DNA of 39,416 nt, from the NCBI GenBank assembly GCA_903839085.1, contig CAIMBE010000062.1, positions 1-39,416 on the forward strand, given 5' to 3'. The notes beneath the pieces are model-generated. The model was not told the origin of the DNA, did no database searches, and saw nothing but the letters and a program-made list of their open reading frames with translations. Source of the DNA: an uncultured beta proteobacterium. Lineage in GTDB: Bacteria > Pseudomonadota > Gammaproteobacteria > Burkholderiales > Burkholderiaceae_C. Of this stretch, positions 15,425 to 24,200 are shown one piece after another (position 1 is the stretch's first letter; each line of letters begins with the position of its first letter). Both the position numbers and the translations under genes were made by a program.

Positions 15425-17347
15425 ATGACGCTGCAAAAGCACTGGAGTCTGGGTGCCAAACTGACCCTGGTGGGCGCCCCCTTCCTGCTGCTGGCGCTGC
15501 TTTCGACGGCTGCCACGCTATGGGTATCGTGGCAACTTGACGGCGGCGCTGCGGCGGTCAATGAGGCCGGGCGGATGCGCATGCAGTCGTACCGGATGGC
15601 GTTGTCGATCGGCACCGATGACAACAGCGCACTGAGCCAGCAGGTCGCGGAGTTTGACCAGAGCCTGGCGACGCTGCGCAGCGGCGACCCGGAGCGGCCG
15701 CTGTTCGTGCCATGGGACGACACGGTGCACGCGCGCTTTGCCACCGTCGAACAGGACTGGGCCGGTTTTCGGGCGCGCTGGATTGATGGCCGGCCCGGTG
15801 GCGCGCAGGACCTGCGCGCCCAGACCGTCACTTTTGCCGCGCACATTGACGCCCTGGTGACCAGCATCGAGGCGCACATGGCGCACTGGACCGCGATGCT
15901 GCACCTGCTGCAGATGAGCATGATGGCGATGGCGATCCTGGGGGCGGCGGTACTGCTTTACACCGGCTACCTGTTTGTGCTGGAGCCGGTCGGCCAGCTC
16001 AAGCAGGCGATCGAAAAAATTCAGGCGGGAGACTTCGAGGCGCGGGTTGAGAGCGGCACCAGTGACGAATTCGGCACCCTGGCCGACGGCTTCAACGGCA
16101 TGGCGGAACACCTGCAGTCAATGTACCGTCATCTGGAACGCAAGGTGGCCGAGAAGACGGCACAGCTGGAAGAAAAGCATGAACGCCTGGAGAGCCTGTA
16201 CGAAGTGACGGCCCTGGTATCCCGGGCCGCATCGCTCGACGAACTGGCGCAGGGCTTCGCCAGCAGCATTGTCCGCATTGCCCATGCTGACGGTGTCGCG
16301 GTGCGCTGGTCGGATCAGGAGAACCAGCGATACCTGATGCTGGCGGCGCACGGCCTGCCCAGCAGCATGGTCAATAGCGAGTTGTGCATCGACAAGGGCG
16401 ACTGCCATTGCGGCGCCGAGACTCTGGGGAGCGGCTTGCGCGTGATTCCGATCAGGGACATGGACAAGACCTCGCTGAAGCACTGTGCCAAGGCCGGTTT
16501 TGAAACCGTGGTCAACATTCCCGTCCGGCAGCATGAACGCCTGATGGGCGAGGTCGATCTTTTCTACCATGCCCGGGTCAGCCTGTCCGCCGCGGAGCGC
16601 TCGCTGCTCGAAGCGCTCAGCAGCCACCTGGCCGCAGCGATGGAAAATCTGCGCCTCAATTCTCTGGAAAAGGAGGCCGCGGTCTCGCAGGAAAGGCACC
16701 TGCTGGCGCGGGAACTGCACGACTCCATTGCGCAGTCGCTCGCGTTTCTGAAAATCCAGGTGCAACTGATGCGCGATGCCGTGCAGTCGGGCAACACGCG
16801 TGAGATTAAAACGGTGCTGGAGGAAATCGACATGGGCGTGCGAGAGAGCTACGGCGATGTGCGCGAGTTGCTGCTGCACTTTCGCACCCGCACCAACACC
16901 GAAGACATAGAGCCCGCCCTGGCGACCACATTGCGAAAATTCGAGCATCAAAGCGGCATGAAGGCGTCTCTGACCATGCAGGGCCAGGGCATGCCCCTGT
17001 CGCCCGACCTGCAGATACAGGTCCTGCACATCGTTCAGGAGGCCCTGTCCAACGTGCGCAAGCACGCGCGCGCGTCGCAGGTCTGGCTTGACGTGCAGCA
17101 GCAGCCGGCCTGGCGCTTCGAGGTGCGCGACGATGGCGTCGGTTTTGTTCCCGGCGGCGACCCGTCCGATGAGACGCATGTCGGCCTTCGCATCATGGCA
17201 GAGCGTGCCCAGCGCATTGGCGCCGAGGTCGAGGTGATCTCGACGCCCGGTCGCGGCAGCTCGGTCATCCTGAGCTTGCCGGCGCCCGCCTACCCAACGC
17301 CCGCCTCCGCGGCCGGCACACGCCAGGCCAGCCCGTCTGCGATCTGA
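15425..17347 (+). CDS. narX: nitrate/nitrite sensor histidine kinase NarX
   Basis: This 640-residue inner-membrane kinase has TM1 at about 11-37 and a periplasmic sensor of the PilJ/NarX type whose P-box-like helix is VNEAGRMRMQSYRMALSI (about 45-62). TM2 lies at about 157-185, followed by a HAMP segment, a GAF-like central domain with a cysteine cluster (C-X5-C-X-C in LCIDKGDCHCG, then HC near 360), and a HisKA_3 domain with the phosphorylated His in RELHDSIAQSLAFLKIQ. The C-terminal HPK7-type ATPase has EALSNVRKHA, DDGVGF and GLRIMAERA. The open frame runs further upstream inside bktB, but the ATG at 15425 gives the expected N-terminus. It lies nine bases from narL and upstream of the nitrate transporter and reductase genes. 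Confidence 0.94.
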   Translation: MTLQKHWSLGAKLTLVGAPFLLLALLSTAATLWVSWQLDGGAAAVNEAGRMRMQSYRMALSIGTDDNSALSQQVAEFDQSLATLRSGDPERPLFVPWDDTVHARFATVEQDWAGFRARWIDGRPGGAQDLRAQTVTFAAHIDALVTSIEAHMAHWTAMLHLLQMSMMAMAILGAAVLLYTGYLFVLEPVGQLKQAIEKIQAGDFEARVESGTSDEFGTLADGFNGMAEHLQSMYRHLERKVAEKTAQLEEKHERLESLYEVTALVSRAASLDELAQGFASSIVRIAHADGVAVRWSDQENQRYLMLAAHGLPSSMVNSELCIDKGDCHCGAETLGSGLRVIPIRDMDKTSLKHCAKAGFETVVNIPVRQHERLMGEVDLFYHARVSLSAAERSLLEALSSHLAAAMENLRLNSLEKEAAVSQERHLLARELHDSIAQSLAFLKIQVQLMRDAVQSGNTREIKTVLEEIDMGVRESYGDVRELLLHFRTRTNTEDIEPALATTLRKFEHQSGMKASLTMQGQGMPLSPDLQIQVLHIVQEALSNVRKHARASQVWLDVQQQPAWRFEVRDDGVGFVPGGDPSDETHVGLRIMAERAQRIGAEVEVISTPGRGSSVILSLPAPAYPTPASAAGTRQASPSAI

Positions 17348-17355
17348 ACACCGCC

Positions 17356-18045
17356 ATGCAGCCCTCCCGTCCCCCTTCCATCCGCATCCTGGTGGTCGAC
17401 GACCACACCCTGTTCCGACGCGGCTTGACCGCCCTGCTGGCGCGCGACCCAGGCCTGTGCGTGATTGGCGATGCCGCCGACGCCGGCCAGGCCCAGCGCA
17501 AGGCAGCGGAACTGCAGCCCGATCTGATCCTTCTGGACAACCACTTGCCCGGCGTCAACGGCGTGGACGCGCTGCCGGCATTGCGGGAAGCCGCGCCCGG
17601 CGCCAGGATCCTGATGCTGACGGTCAGCGAAGACGAGGCCGACCTCGCTGCGGCCTTGCGCGGCGGCGCCGCCGGTTACCTTCTCAAGACCATCGAGGGC
17701 GATGACTTGACCGAGGCCATCCAGCGCGCCATGCGGGGCGACAGCGTGGTCGCACCCGAGATGACCAGTAAACTGGTCGCCGCCTACCGCGGTGCCGCAG
17801 CAGGCTCCCCTGCCGCAGCGCCGCCTGCCCAGGCTGCCCTGCCATCGGCGATTGCCAGCCTGTCGCCGCGCGAGCTCGACATCCTGCGCGGTATCGTGCG
17901 CGGCGCCAGCAACAAGGAAATTGCGCGCGACCACGGCATTGCGGAAACCACGGTCAAGATCCATGTCCAGCATATTCTGCGCAAACTCGAGGTCAGCTCC
18001 AGAGTTCACGCTGCGGTGATCGCCTCCGAACACGGCCTGATTTGA
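17356..18045 (+). CDS. narL: nitrate/nitrite response regulator NarL
   Basis: This 229-residue regulator has a receiver domain (ILVVDDHTLFRRGL; phosphoacceptor Asp61 in LILLDNHLPG; conserved Lys in GYLLKT) and a LuxR-type helix-turn-helix at about 165-229 (LSPRELDILRGIVRGASNKEIARDHGIAETTVKIHVQ). These are joined by an Ala/Pro-rich linker. It is encoded directly after narX and before narK1, so it is almost certainly its partner, activating the nitrate-respiration genes when nitrate is present. Confidence 0.94.
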   Translation: MQPSRPPSIRILVVDDHTLFRRGLTALLARDPGLCVIGDAADAGQAQRKAAELQPDLILLDNHLPGVNGVDALPALREAAPGARILMLTVSEDEADLAAALRGGAAGYLLKTIEGDDLTEAIQRAMRGDSVVAPEMTSKLVAAYRGAAAGSPAAAPPAQAALPSAIASLSPRELDILRGIVRGASNKEIARDHGIAETTVKIHVQHILRKLEVSSRVHAAVIASEHGLI

Positions 18046-18075
18046 TTTTCCGCAAGCCATCGCCAATCGAGCGGC

Positions 18076-18095
18076 CATAGTTCTTCCGAACTATG
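18076..18095. promoter_or_regulatory. perfect 8-4-8 palindrome upstream of narK1, possible NarL operator
   Basis: CATAGTTC-TTCC-GAACTATG lies 110 bases before narK1 and 30 bases after narL. Viewed as a 7-2-7 arrangement it is TAGTTCT-TC-CGAACTA. That has the geometry of a NarL/NarP site (heptamer consensus TACYYMT), but with G in place of the third-position C. A further TAGTTCC half-site occurs at 18111-18117. It has no T-run, so a terminator is unlikely. The rest of the 159-base narL-narK1 gap contains only a weak FNR-like half-match (TTGATTTTCCGCAA near 18041) and AAGGAG before the start codon. Confidence 0.45.
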
Positions 18096-18204
18096 CATGA
18101 GGCTGTGCCCTAGTTCCAATGGCCTTGCCGGCCGCTCCTTCAGAGGGATATCGCCCGAGGTTCAGACGACCTAAAGTCATGTCATAGCAACAAGGAGTCA
18201 GGAC

Positions 18205-19455
18205 ATGACAAAAAGAGGGCAAGCGCTGTCGGTGCTGATGGTCAGCACACTGGCATTCACGGTCTGCTTCATGGTCTGGATGATGTTCGGCGTCATTGGC
18301 ATTCCGATCAAGAAGACACTGGGCCTCAATGCCACTGAATTTGGCCTGTTGACGGCGACCCCGGTGCTGACCGGCTCCCTGATTCGCGTGCCCTTGGGCA
18401 TCTGGACCGACAAGTACGGCGGCCGCATCGTGATGACCCTGCTGATGGCATTGACCGTGCCGGCGATCTGGTTCATGAGTTACGCCACCCTCTATTGGCA
18501 CTTTCTGTTCATCGGCCTGTTCGTCGGCCTCGCCGGCGGCTCATTTTCTGTCGGCACGCCCTACGTGGCGCGCTGGTTCCCGAAGAACCAGCAAGGCTTT
18601 GCGATGGGCATCTATGGCGCCGGCAACTCGGGTGCGGCGGTCAACAAGTTTGTCGCGCCGGCGCTGGTGGTGGCTTTTGGCTGGACCATGGTGCCGCAGG
18701 TCTATGCCGCGATCATGCTGGGCACCGTCGTCCTGTTCTGGTTTTTCAGTCACAGCGACCCGGCCCACCTGGTGCCAAGCCACATCAAGTTCAGCGATCA
18801 ACTCAAGTCGCTGAAAGATCCCACCGTCCTGAAATACTGCCAGTACTACAGCATCGTGTTCGGCGGCTATGTGGCCCTGTCCTTGTGGATGGTGCAGTAC
18901 TACGTCGGCGAATTCGGCCTGGACATTCGCGCCGCCGCCTTGCTCGCGGCCTGTTTCTCTTTGCCCGGCGGCGTGCTGCGTGCGGTCGGCGGCTGGATGT
19001 CCGACAAATGGGGCGCCCACAGCGTAACCTGGTGGGTGCTGTGGGTGAGTTGGGTCTGCCTGTTCCTGCTGAGCTATCCGCAGTTCGACTTCACTGTCGC
19101 CACGGTCAACGGCCCCAAGACCTTCCACATCGGGCTCAACGTCTATTTGTTCACGGCGCTGATGTTCGTTCTGGGCATCGCATTCGCCTTTGGCAAGGCC
19201 AGCGTCTTCAAGTACATCAGCGATGACTACCCGACCAACATCGGCACCATCAGCGGCATCGTCGGGCTGGCAGGCGGACTGGGCGGCTTTGTGCTGCCGG
19301 TCATGTTCGGTGCCCTGATGGACCTGACCGGCATCCGCTCGAGCGCCTTCATGCTGATGTACGGCGTGGTCTGGGTGTCGCTGATCTGGATGTTCTGGAC
19401 CGAGGTGCGTGGCCGCGAGATGATGGGCCACAACGCCAAGCCGTTCAGCCTGTAG
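18205..19455 (+). CDS. narK: nitrate transporter NarK1-type (MFS)
   Basis: This 416-residue transporter of the NNP family in the major facilitator superfamily has 12 predicted membrane helices. Conserved features are RVPLGIWTDKYGGR in the loop between helices 2 and 3 and the nitrate signature GIYGAGNSGAAVNKFVAP in helix 5, with a matching second signature FGKASVFKYISDDYPTNIGTISGIVGLAGGLGGF in helix 11. NarK1-type proteins are generally proton-nitrate symporters. The neighbouring second NarK, 38 bases downstream, is of the other type, a pairing seen in many denitrifiers. The ATG has AAGGAG upstream. Direction and ion coupling are known for the family, not shown here. Confidence 0.93.
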   Translation: MTKRGQALSVLMVSTLAFTVCFMVWMMFGVIGIPIKKTLGLNATEFGLLTATPVLTGSLIRVPLGIWTDKYGGRIVMTLLMALTVPAIWFMSYATLYWHFLFIGLFVGLAGGSFSVGTPYVARWFPKNQQGFAMGIYGAGNSGAAVNKFVAPALVVAFGWTMVPQVYAAIMLGTVVLFWFFSHSDPAHLVPSHIKFSDQLKSLKDPTVLKYCQYYSIVFGGYVALSLWMVQYYVGEFGLDIRAAALLAACFSLPGGVLRAVGGWMSDKWGAHSVTWWVLWVSWVCLFLLSYPQFDFTVATVNGPKTFHIGLNVYLFTALMFVLGIAFAFGKASVFKYISDDYPTNIGTISGIVGLAGGLGGFVLPVMFGALMDLTGIRSSAFMLMYGVVWVSLIWMFWTEVRGREMMGHNAKPFSL

Positions 19456-19493
19456 CACGCAAGAACTGATTCTCACTTTTTTGAAGGACCACC

Positions 19494-21122
19494 ATGGCCA
19501 ACACACCATCCTCCAGTGCCGACATCAACGATTGGCGCCCGGAAGACGAGCAATTTTGGGAGGGTAGCGGCAAGAAGGTCGCATACCGAAACCTGTGGAT
19601 TTCTGTGCCCGCGCTGCTCTGCGGCTTCGCGGTATGGGGCATGTGGGGCATCATCACGGTGCAGATGCTCAACCTCGGGTTCCCGTTCACGCAGGCCGAA
19701 CTGTTCACGCTGACCGCGATCGCCGGCATCTCCGGCGCGACGATGCGCATTCCGGCCTCGTTCCTGATCCGCCTGGCGGGAGGGCGCAACACGATCTTCC
19801 TGACCACGGCCATGCTGCTGGCACCGGCCATCGGCACCGGCATCGTCCTGCAGCACAAGGAATGGCCGCTGTGGGCGTTCCAGCTGATGGCGCTGTGGTC
19901 GGGCGTGGGCGGGGGCAACTTTGCCAGTTCCATGTCGAACATCAGCACCTTCTTCCCGAAGCGTCTGCAGGGAACCGCCCTGGGACTGAACGCCGGGCTG
20001 GGCAATTTCGGTGTCACCACCATGCAGATCGTGATCCCGCTGATGATGACGGTCGGGATCCTGGGCGGTCTCGGCGGAGAGCCGATGACGCTGCTCAAGG
20101 ACAGCGGCTGGATCTTCGGCAAGATCAAGGCCGGCACGCCCACCTACATCCAGAACGCCGGTTTCACCTGGATGCTGACGCTGGTGCCGCTGGCCCTGCT
20201 GTGCTGGTTCGGCATGAACAATCTGAAGACGATTTCCCCGGACACCGGCCATCCGGTCACCGCGTTCGCCAAGATCACCTACCTCTACACGCTGGCCTTC
20301 GTTCCCTCCATCCTCGGCCTCTACCTCTACCTGCCGGCGCCCACCGGCCTGGGTCTGATCAGCATGTGGGTCGCGATCCCGCTGGACATCGTCAGCGCGC
20401 TGCTGGTGATGAAGCTTGCCGCCTTCGGCGCGATGAAGGAGAACGTCGCCAAGCAGTTCCTGATCTTCGGCAACAAGCACACCTGGTCGATGACCGCGCT
20501 GTACATCGTCACCTTCGGCTCCTTCATCGGATTCTCCATGGCGCTGCCGCTGTCGATCACCGTGATATTCGGCATCAGCCATGTGACCGATGCCAACGGC
20601 GTGCTGCAGCACGTGCTGAAGAACCCGAACGCGCCATCGGCCTTCACCTACGCCTGGATCGGCCCCTTCGTTGGCGCCGCCGTGCGCCCGATCGGCGGCT
20701 GGATCTCCGACAAGCTCGGCGGCTCGATCGTCACACAGGTCATCTCCGTGGTGATGGTGATTGCTTCGGCCGCCGTCGGCTACGTGATGATGCAGGCCTA
20801 TGGCTCGGCCACGCCCGAGGAGTATTTCCCGGCCTTCCTCAGCCTGTTCATCGTGCTGTTCTTCGCCAGCGGCATCGGCAACGGCTCGACCTTCCGCACC
20901 ATCGGCGTGATCTTCGACCGCCAGCAGGCCGGCCCGGTGCTGGGATGGACCTCGGCCATCGCGGCCTACGGCGCCTTCATCGCGCCGGTCGTGATCGGCA
21001 ACCAGATCAAGGCCGGCACGCCGCAGCTGGCGATGTACGGCTTCGCGATCTTCTACGCCCTGTGCCTGGTGCTGAACTGGTGGTTCTACCTGCGCGCCGG
21101 CTCGGAAATCAAGAACCCCTGA
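19494..21122 (+). CDS. nitrate/nitrite transporter NarK2-type (MFS)
   Basis: This 542-residue MFS protein is longer than NarK1. It has a hydrophilic N-terminus (WRPEDEQFWEGSGKKVAYRNLW) before the first helix and an extra loop around residues 185-220. The NNP signature GGGNFASSMSNISTFFPKRLQGTALGLNAGLGNFGVT is in the first half. GWISDKLGG and ASGIGNGSTFRTIGVIF follow in the second half. NarK2-type proteins usually exchange nitrate for nitrite, which would remove the toxic product made by NarGHI while importing substrate. It begins 38 bases after narK1 with AAGGACC before the ATG and is followed by the repeat element and narG. Confidence 0.92.
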   Translation: MANTPSSSADINDWRPEDEQFWEGSGKKVAYRNLWISVPALLCGFAVWGMWGIITVQMLNLGFPFTQAELFTLTAIAGISGATMRIPASFLIRLAGGRNTIFLTTAMLLAPAIGTGIVLQHKEWPLWAFQLMALWSGVGGGNFASSMSNISTFFPKRLQGTALGLNAGLGNFGVTTMQIVIPLMMTVGILGGLGGEPMTLLKDSGWIFGKIKAGTPTYIQNAGFTWMLTLVPLALLCWFGMNNLKTISPDTGHPVTAFAKITYLYTLAFVPSILGLYLYLPAPTGLGLISMWVAIPLDIVSALLVMKLAAFGAMKENVAKQFLIFGNKHTWSMTALYIVTFGSFIGFSMALPLSITVIFGISHVTDANGVLQHVLKNPNAPSAFTYAWIGPFVGAAVRPIGGWISDKLGGSIVTQVISVVMVIASAAVGYVMMQAYGSATPEEYFPAFLSLFIVLFFASGIGNGSTFRTIGVIFDRQQAGPVLGWTSAIAAYGAFIAPVVIGNQIKAGTPQLAMYGFAIFYALCLVLNWWFYLRAGSEIKNP

Positions 21123-21153
21123 CCGAGCAAGAAATATGCAACCACCCGCTTTC

Positions 21154-21231
21154 GTCATTGCGAGCGCAGCGCGGCAATCCATGCAAGGGTGCGCCGCGAT
21201 GGATCGCCACGGCCTACGGCCTCGCGATGAC
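21154..21231. repeat. small inverted-repeat element between narK2 and narG (copy 3)
   Basis: The unit starts GTCATTGCGAGCGCAGCG and ends GCCTCGCGATGAC. The outer bases are inverted copies, as in the elements at 4248-4326 and 2490-2627. It fills about half of the 174-base narK2-narG gap, so a transcript reading from narK2 into narG would carry a long hairpin here. The remainder of the gap holds an AT-richer stretch with palindromes just before narG. Confidence 0.8.
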
Positions 21232-21257
21232 GAACAGAAGGTTTGCGATTCCCACCT

Positions 21258-21275
21258 TTGAAATTTCGAATTCAA
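21258..21275. promoter_or_regulatory. AT-rich inverted repeat just upstream of narG
   Basis: TTGAA-N8-TTCAA (21258-21275) contains the overlapping palindromes GAAATTTC, TTCGAA and GAATTC. It sits 22 to 39 bases before the narG ATG. The spacing does not fit an FNR site (TTGA-N6-TCAA), so if it has a function it would be as part of a core promoter or a different operator. Weak evidence. Confidence 0.2.
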
Positions 21276-21296
21276 TTCTTACCGCGGAGGCCTCTC

Positions 21297-24200
21297 ATGA
21301 GCCACTTTTTGGATCGACTCAGCTACTTTTCCCAGCCCAGGGAAGCTTTTTCCGGCGAGCATGGCGTGACCACCGGTGAAGACCGCACCTGGGAAGACGC
21401 CTACCGCAACCGCTGGGCGCACGACAAGATCGTGCGCTCGACGCACGGTGTCAATTGCACCGGCTCCTGCTCATGGAAGATCTACGTCAAGGGCGGCATC
21501 GTGACCTGGGAAACCCAGCAGACCGACTACCCGCGCACGCGCTGGGACATGCCCAACCATGAGCCTCGCGGCTGCTCGCGCGGCGCCAGCTACAGCTGGT
21601 ACCTGTACAGCGCGAACCGCGTCAAGTACCCGATGGTGCGCGGGCGCTTGCTCAAACTCTGGCGCGAGGCGCGCCTGTCGAATGACCCGGTCGACGCCTG
21701 GGCCTCGATTGCCCAGTCCGATGCCAAGCGCAAGGACTACCAGAGCGTGCGCGGCCTGGGCGGCTTTGTGCGCTCGAGCTGGGATGAAGTCAACGAGATG
21801 GTCGCCGCGGCCAACGTCTACACGATCAAGAAGCACGGCCCGGACCGCATCATCGGCTTCTCGCCAATTCCCGCCATGTCGATGGTCTCGTACGCGGCCG
21901 GCAGCCGCTACCTGAGCCTGATCGGCGGCGTCAGCATGAGCTTTTACGACTGGTACTGCGACCTGCCGCCAGCGAGCCCGCAGATCTGGGGCGAGCAGAC
22001 CGACGTGCCAGAATCGGCCGACTGGTACAACTCGAGCTACATCATCGCCTGGGGCTCCAACGTGCCGCAGACGCGCACGCCCGACGCGCACTTCTTCACC
22101 GAGGTACGCTACAAGGGAACGAAAACAGTGGCCGTGACGCCCGACTACTCGGAAGTTGCCAAGCTCTCCGATATCTGGATGAAGCCGAAGCAGGGCACCG
22201 ACGCCGCGGTGGCGATGGCCATGGGCCATGTGATCCTCAAGGAGTTCTATTTCGACAAGCGCAGCGCCTACTTTGACGACTACGTGCGCCGCTACACCGA
22301 CATGCCGATGCTGGTGATGCTCAAGGAACATCAGCTACCTGGTGGTGAGACCGTGATGGTGCCCGACCGCTACGTGCGCGCCTCCGACTTCAATGGCAAG
22401 CTCGGCGCCGCCAACAACCCGGAATGGAAGACCGTCGCGCTCGACGACAGCGGCAAGGTCGTGCTGCCCCATGGCGCCATCGGCTTTCGCTGGGGATCTG
22501 ACGGCCGCGCCGACCAGGGTCAGTGGAACCTCGAAGCAAAAGAAGCACGCCATGGCAGCGAAGTCAGGCTCAAGCTCTCGGTGATGGAAGGCACGAACCC
22601 GAGCACGCAGACGGCCAAGGTCGGCTTCCCGTACTTCGGCGGCATCGTCAGCGAGCATTTCCCGAACAATGCCTCGGGCGACGCAAGCACCAATGTGTTG
22701 GTGCGCACGGTCCCGGTGCAGCGCATTTCACTCGGCAAGGAAGGCGACAAGCGCGAGGCGCTGGTGGCCACGGTCTTCGACCTGCAGGTTGCCAACTACG
22801 GCGTGGCGCGCGGGCTGCCGGGCGAAATGGCGGCCAAAGACTTCAACGACGACACGCCGTACACGCCGGCCTGGCAGGAACGCATCACCGGCACGCCGCG
22901 CGAGCAGCTGATCACAGTGGCGCGCCAGTTTGCCGACAACGCCGACAAGACGCATGGCAAGTCGATGGTCATCATCGGCGCCGCCATGAACCACTGGTAC
23001 CACGCCGACATGAACTACCGCGGCGTCATCAACATGCTGATGATGTGCGGCTGCATTGGCCAAAGCGGCGGCGGCTGGGCGCATTACGTGGGCCAGGAAA
23101 AACTGCGGCCACAGACCGGCTGGACGGCGCTGGCCTTTGCGCTGGACTGGATACGGCCGCCGCGCCAGATGAATTCGACCAGCTTCTTCTACGCCCACAC
23201 CGACCAGTGGCGCTACGAGAAGCTCGGCATGGAAGAAGTGCTGTCGCCACTGGCCGACAGGAAGCTGTACGCAGGCAGCATGATCGACTACAACGTGCGC
23301 GCCGAACGCATGGGCTGGCTTCCCTCGGCGCCCCAGCTCAAGACCAATCCGCTGCAGGTCGTGCGCGACGCCACGGCCCTCGGCATGGAGCCCAAGGACT
23401 ATGCCGTCAAGAGCCTGAAGGAAGGCTCGCTGGCGATGAGCTGCGAGGACCCGGACCATCCGGACAACTGGCCGCGCAACATGTTCGTCTGGCGCTCCAA
23501 TATCCTGGGCTCCAGTGGCAAGGGGCACGAGTACTTTCTCAAGCACCTGCTGGGAACAGGCCATGGCGTGCAGGGCAAGGACCTCGGGCATGACGAAGCC
23601 AAGCCGAGCGAAGTGGTCTGGCACGACAAGGCGCCCGAAGGCAAGCTCGACCTGATCGTGACGCTCGACTTCCGCATGAGCACCACCTGCATGTACTCGG
23701 ACATCGTGCTGCCGACCGCCACCTGGTACGAGAAGAACGACCTCAACACCAGCGACATGCACCCCTTCATCCATCCGCTGTCGACGGCGGTCGATCCCGC
23801 CTGGCAGTCGCGCAGCGACTGGGAGATCTACAAGGGCTTTGCGAAGAAATTCAGCGAAGTCTGCGTCGGCCACCTCGGTGTCGAACGCGAGATGGTGCTC
23901 TCGCCCCTGATGCACGACTCGCCGGCCGAACTGGCGCAGCCCTTTGGCGTGCAGGACTGGAAGCGCGGCGAGATCGAGCTGATCCCCGGCAAGACCGCAC
24001 CCAACATGACGGTGGTGGAGCGCGACTACCCCAACGTCTACAAGCGCTTCACGGCGCTGGGCCCGCTGATGAACAAGGTCGGCAACGGCGGCAAGGGGAT
24101 CAGCTGGAACACGCAGACCGAAGTCAAACAACTCGGCGAACTCAATGGGCTGGAGAGCGCCGAGGGCGTGACCTGCGGCATGCCCAGGATCGATACCGAC

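Noticed and set aside
19473-21275. 600-codon minus-strand frame and a 594-codon alternate plus frame over narK2
   Set aside because: Both are shadows of narK2. Their compositions are of the HRDG/AQR-rich low-complexity kind typical of wrong frames, and they run through the repeat element.
21258-21275. FNR or Crp-type operator in front of narG
   Set aside because: TTGAA and TTCAA are separated by 8 bases rather than the spacing required for FNR or Crp. It is retained only as a weak palindrome.
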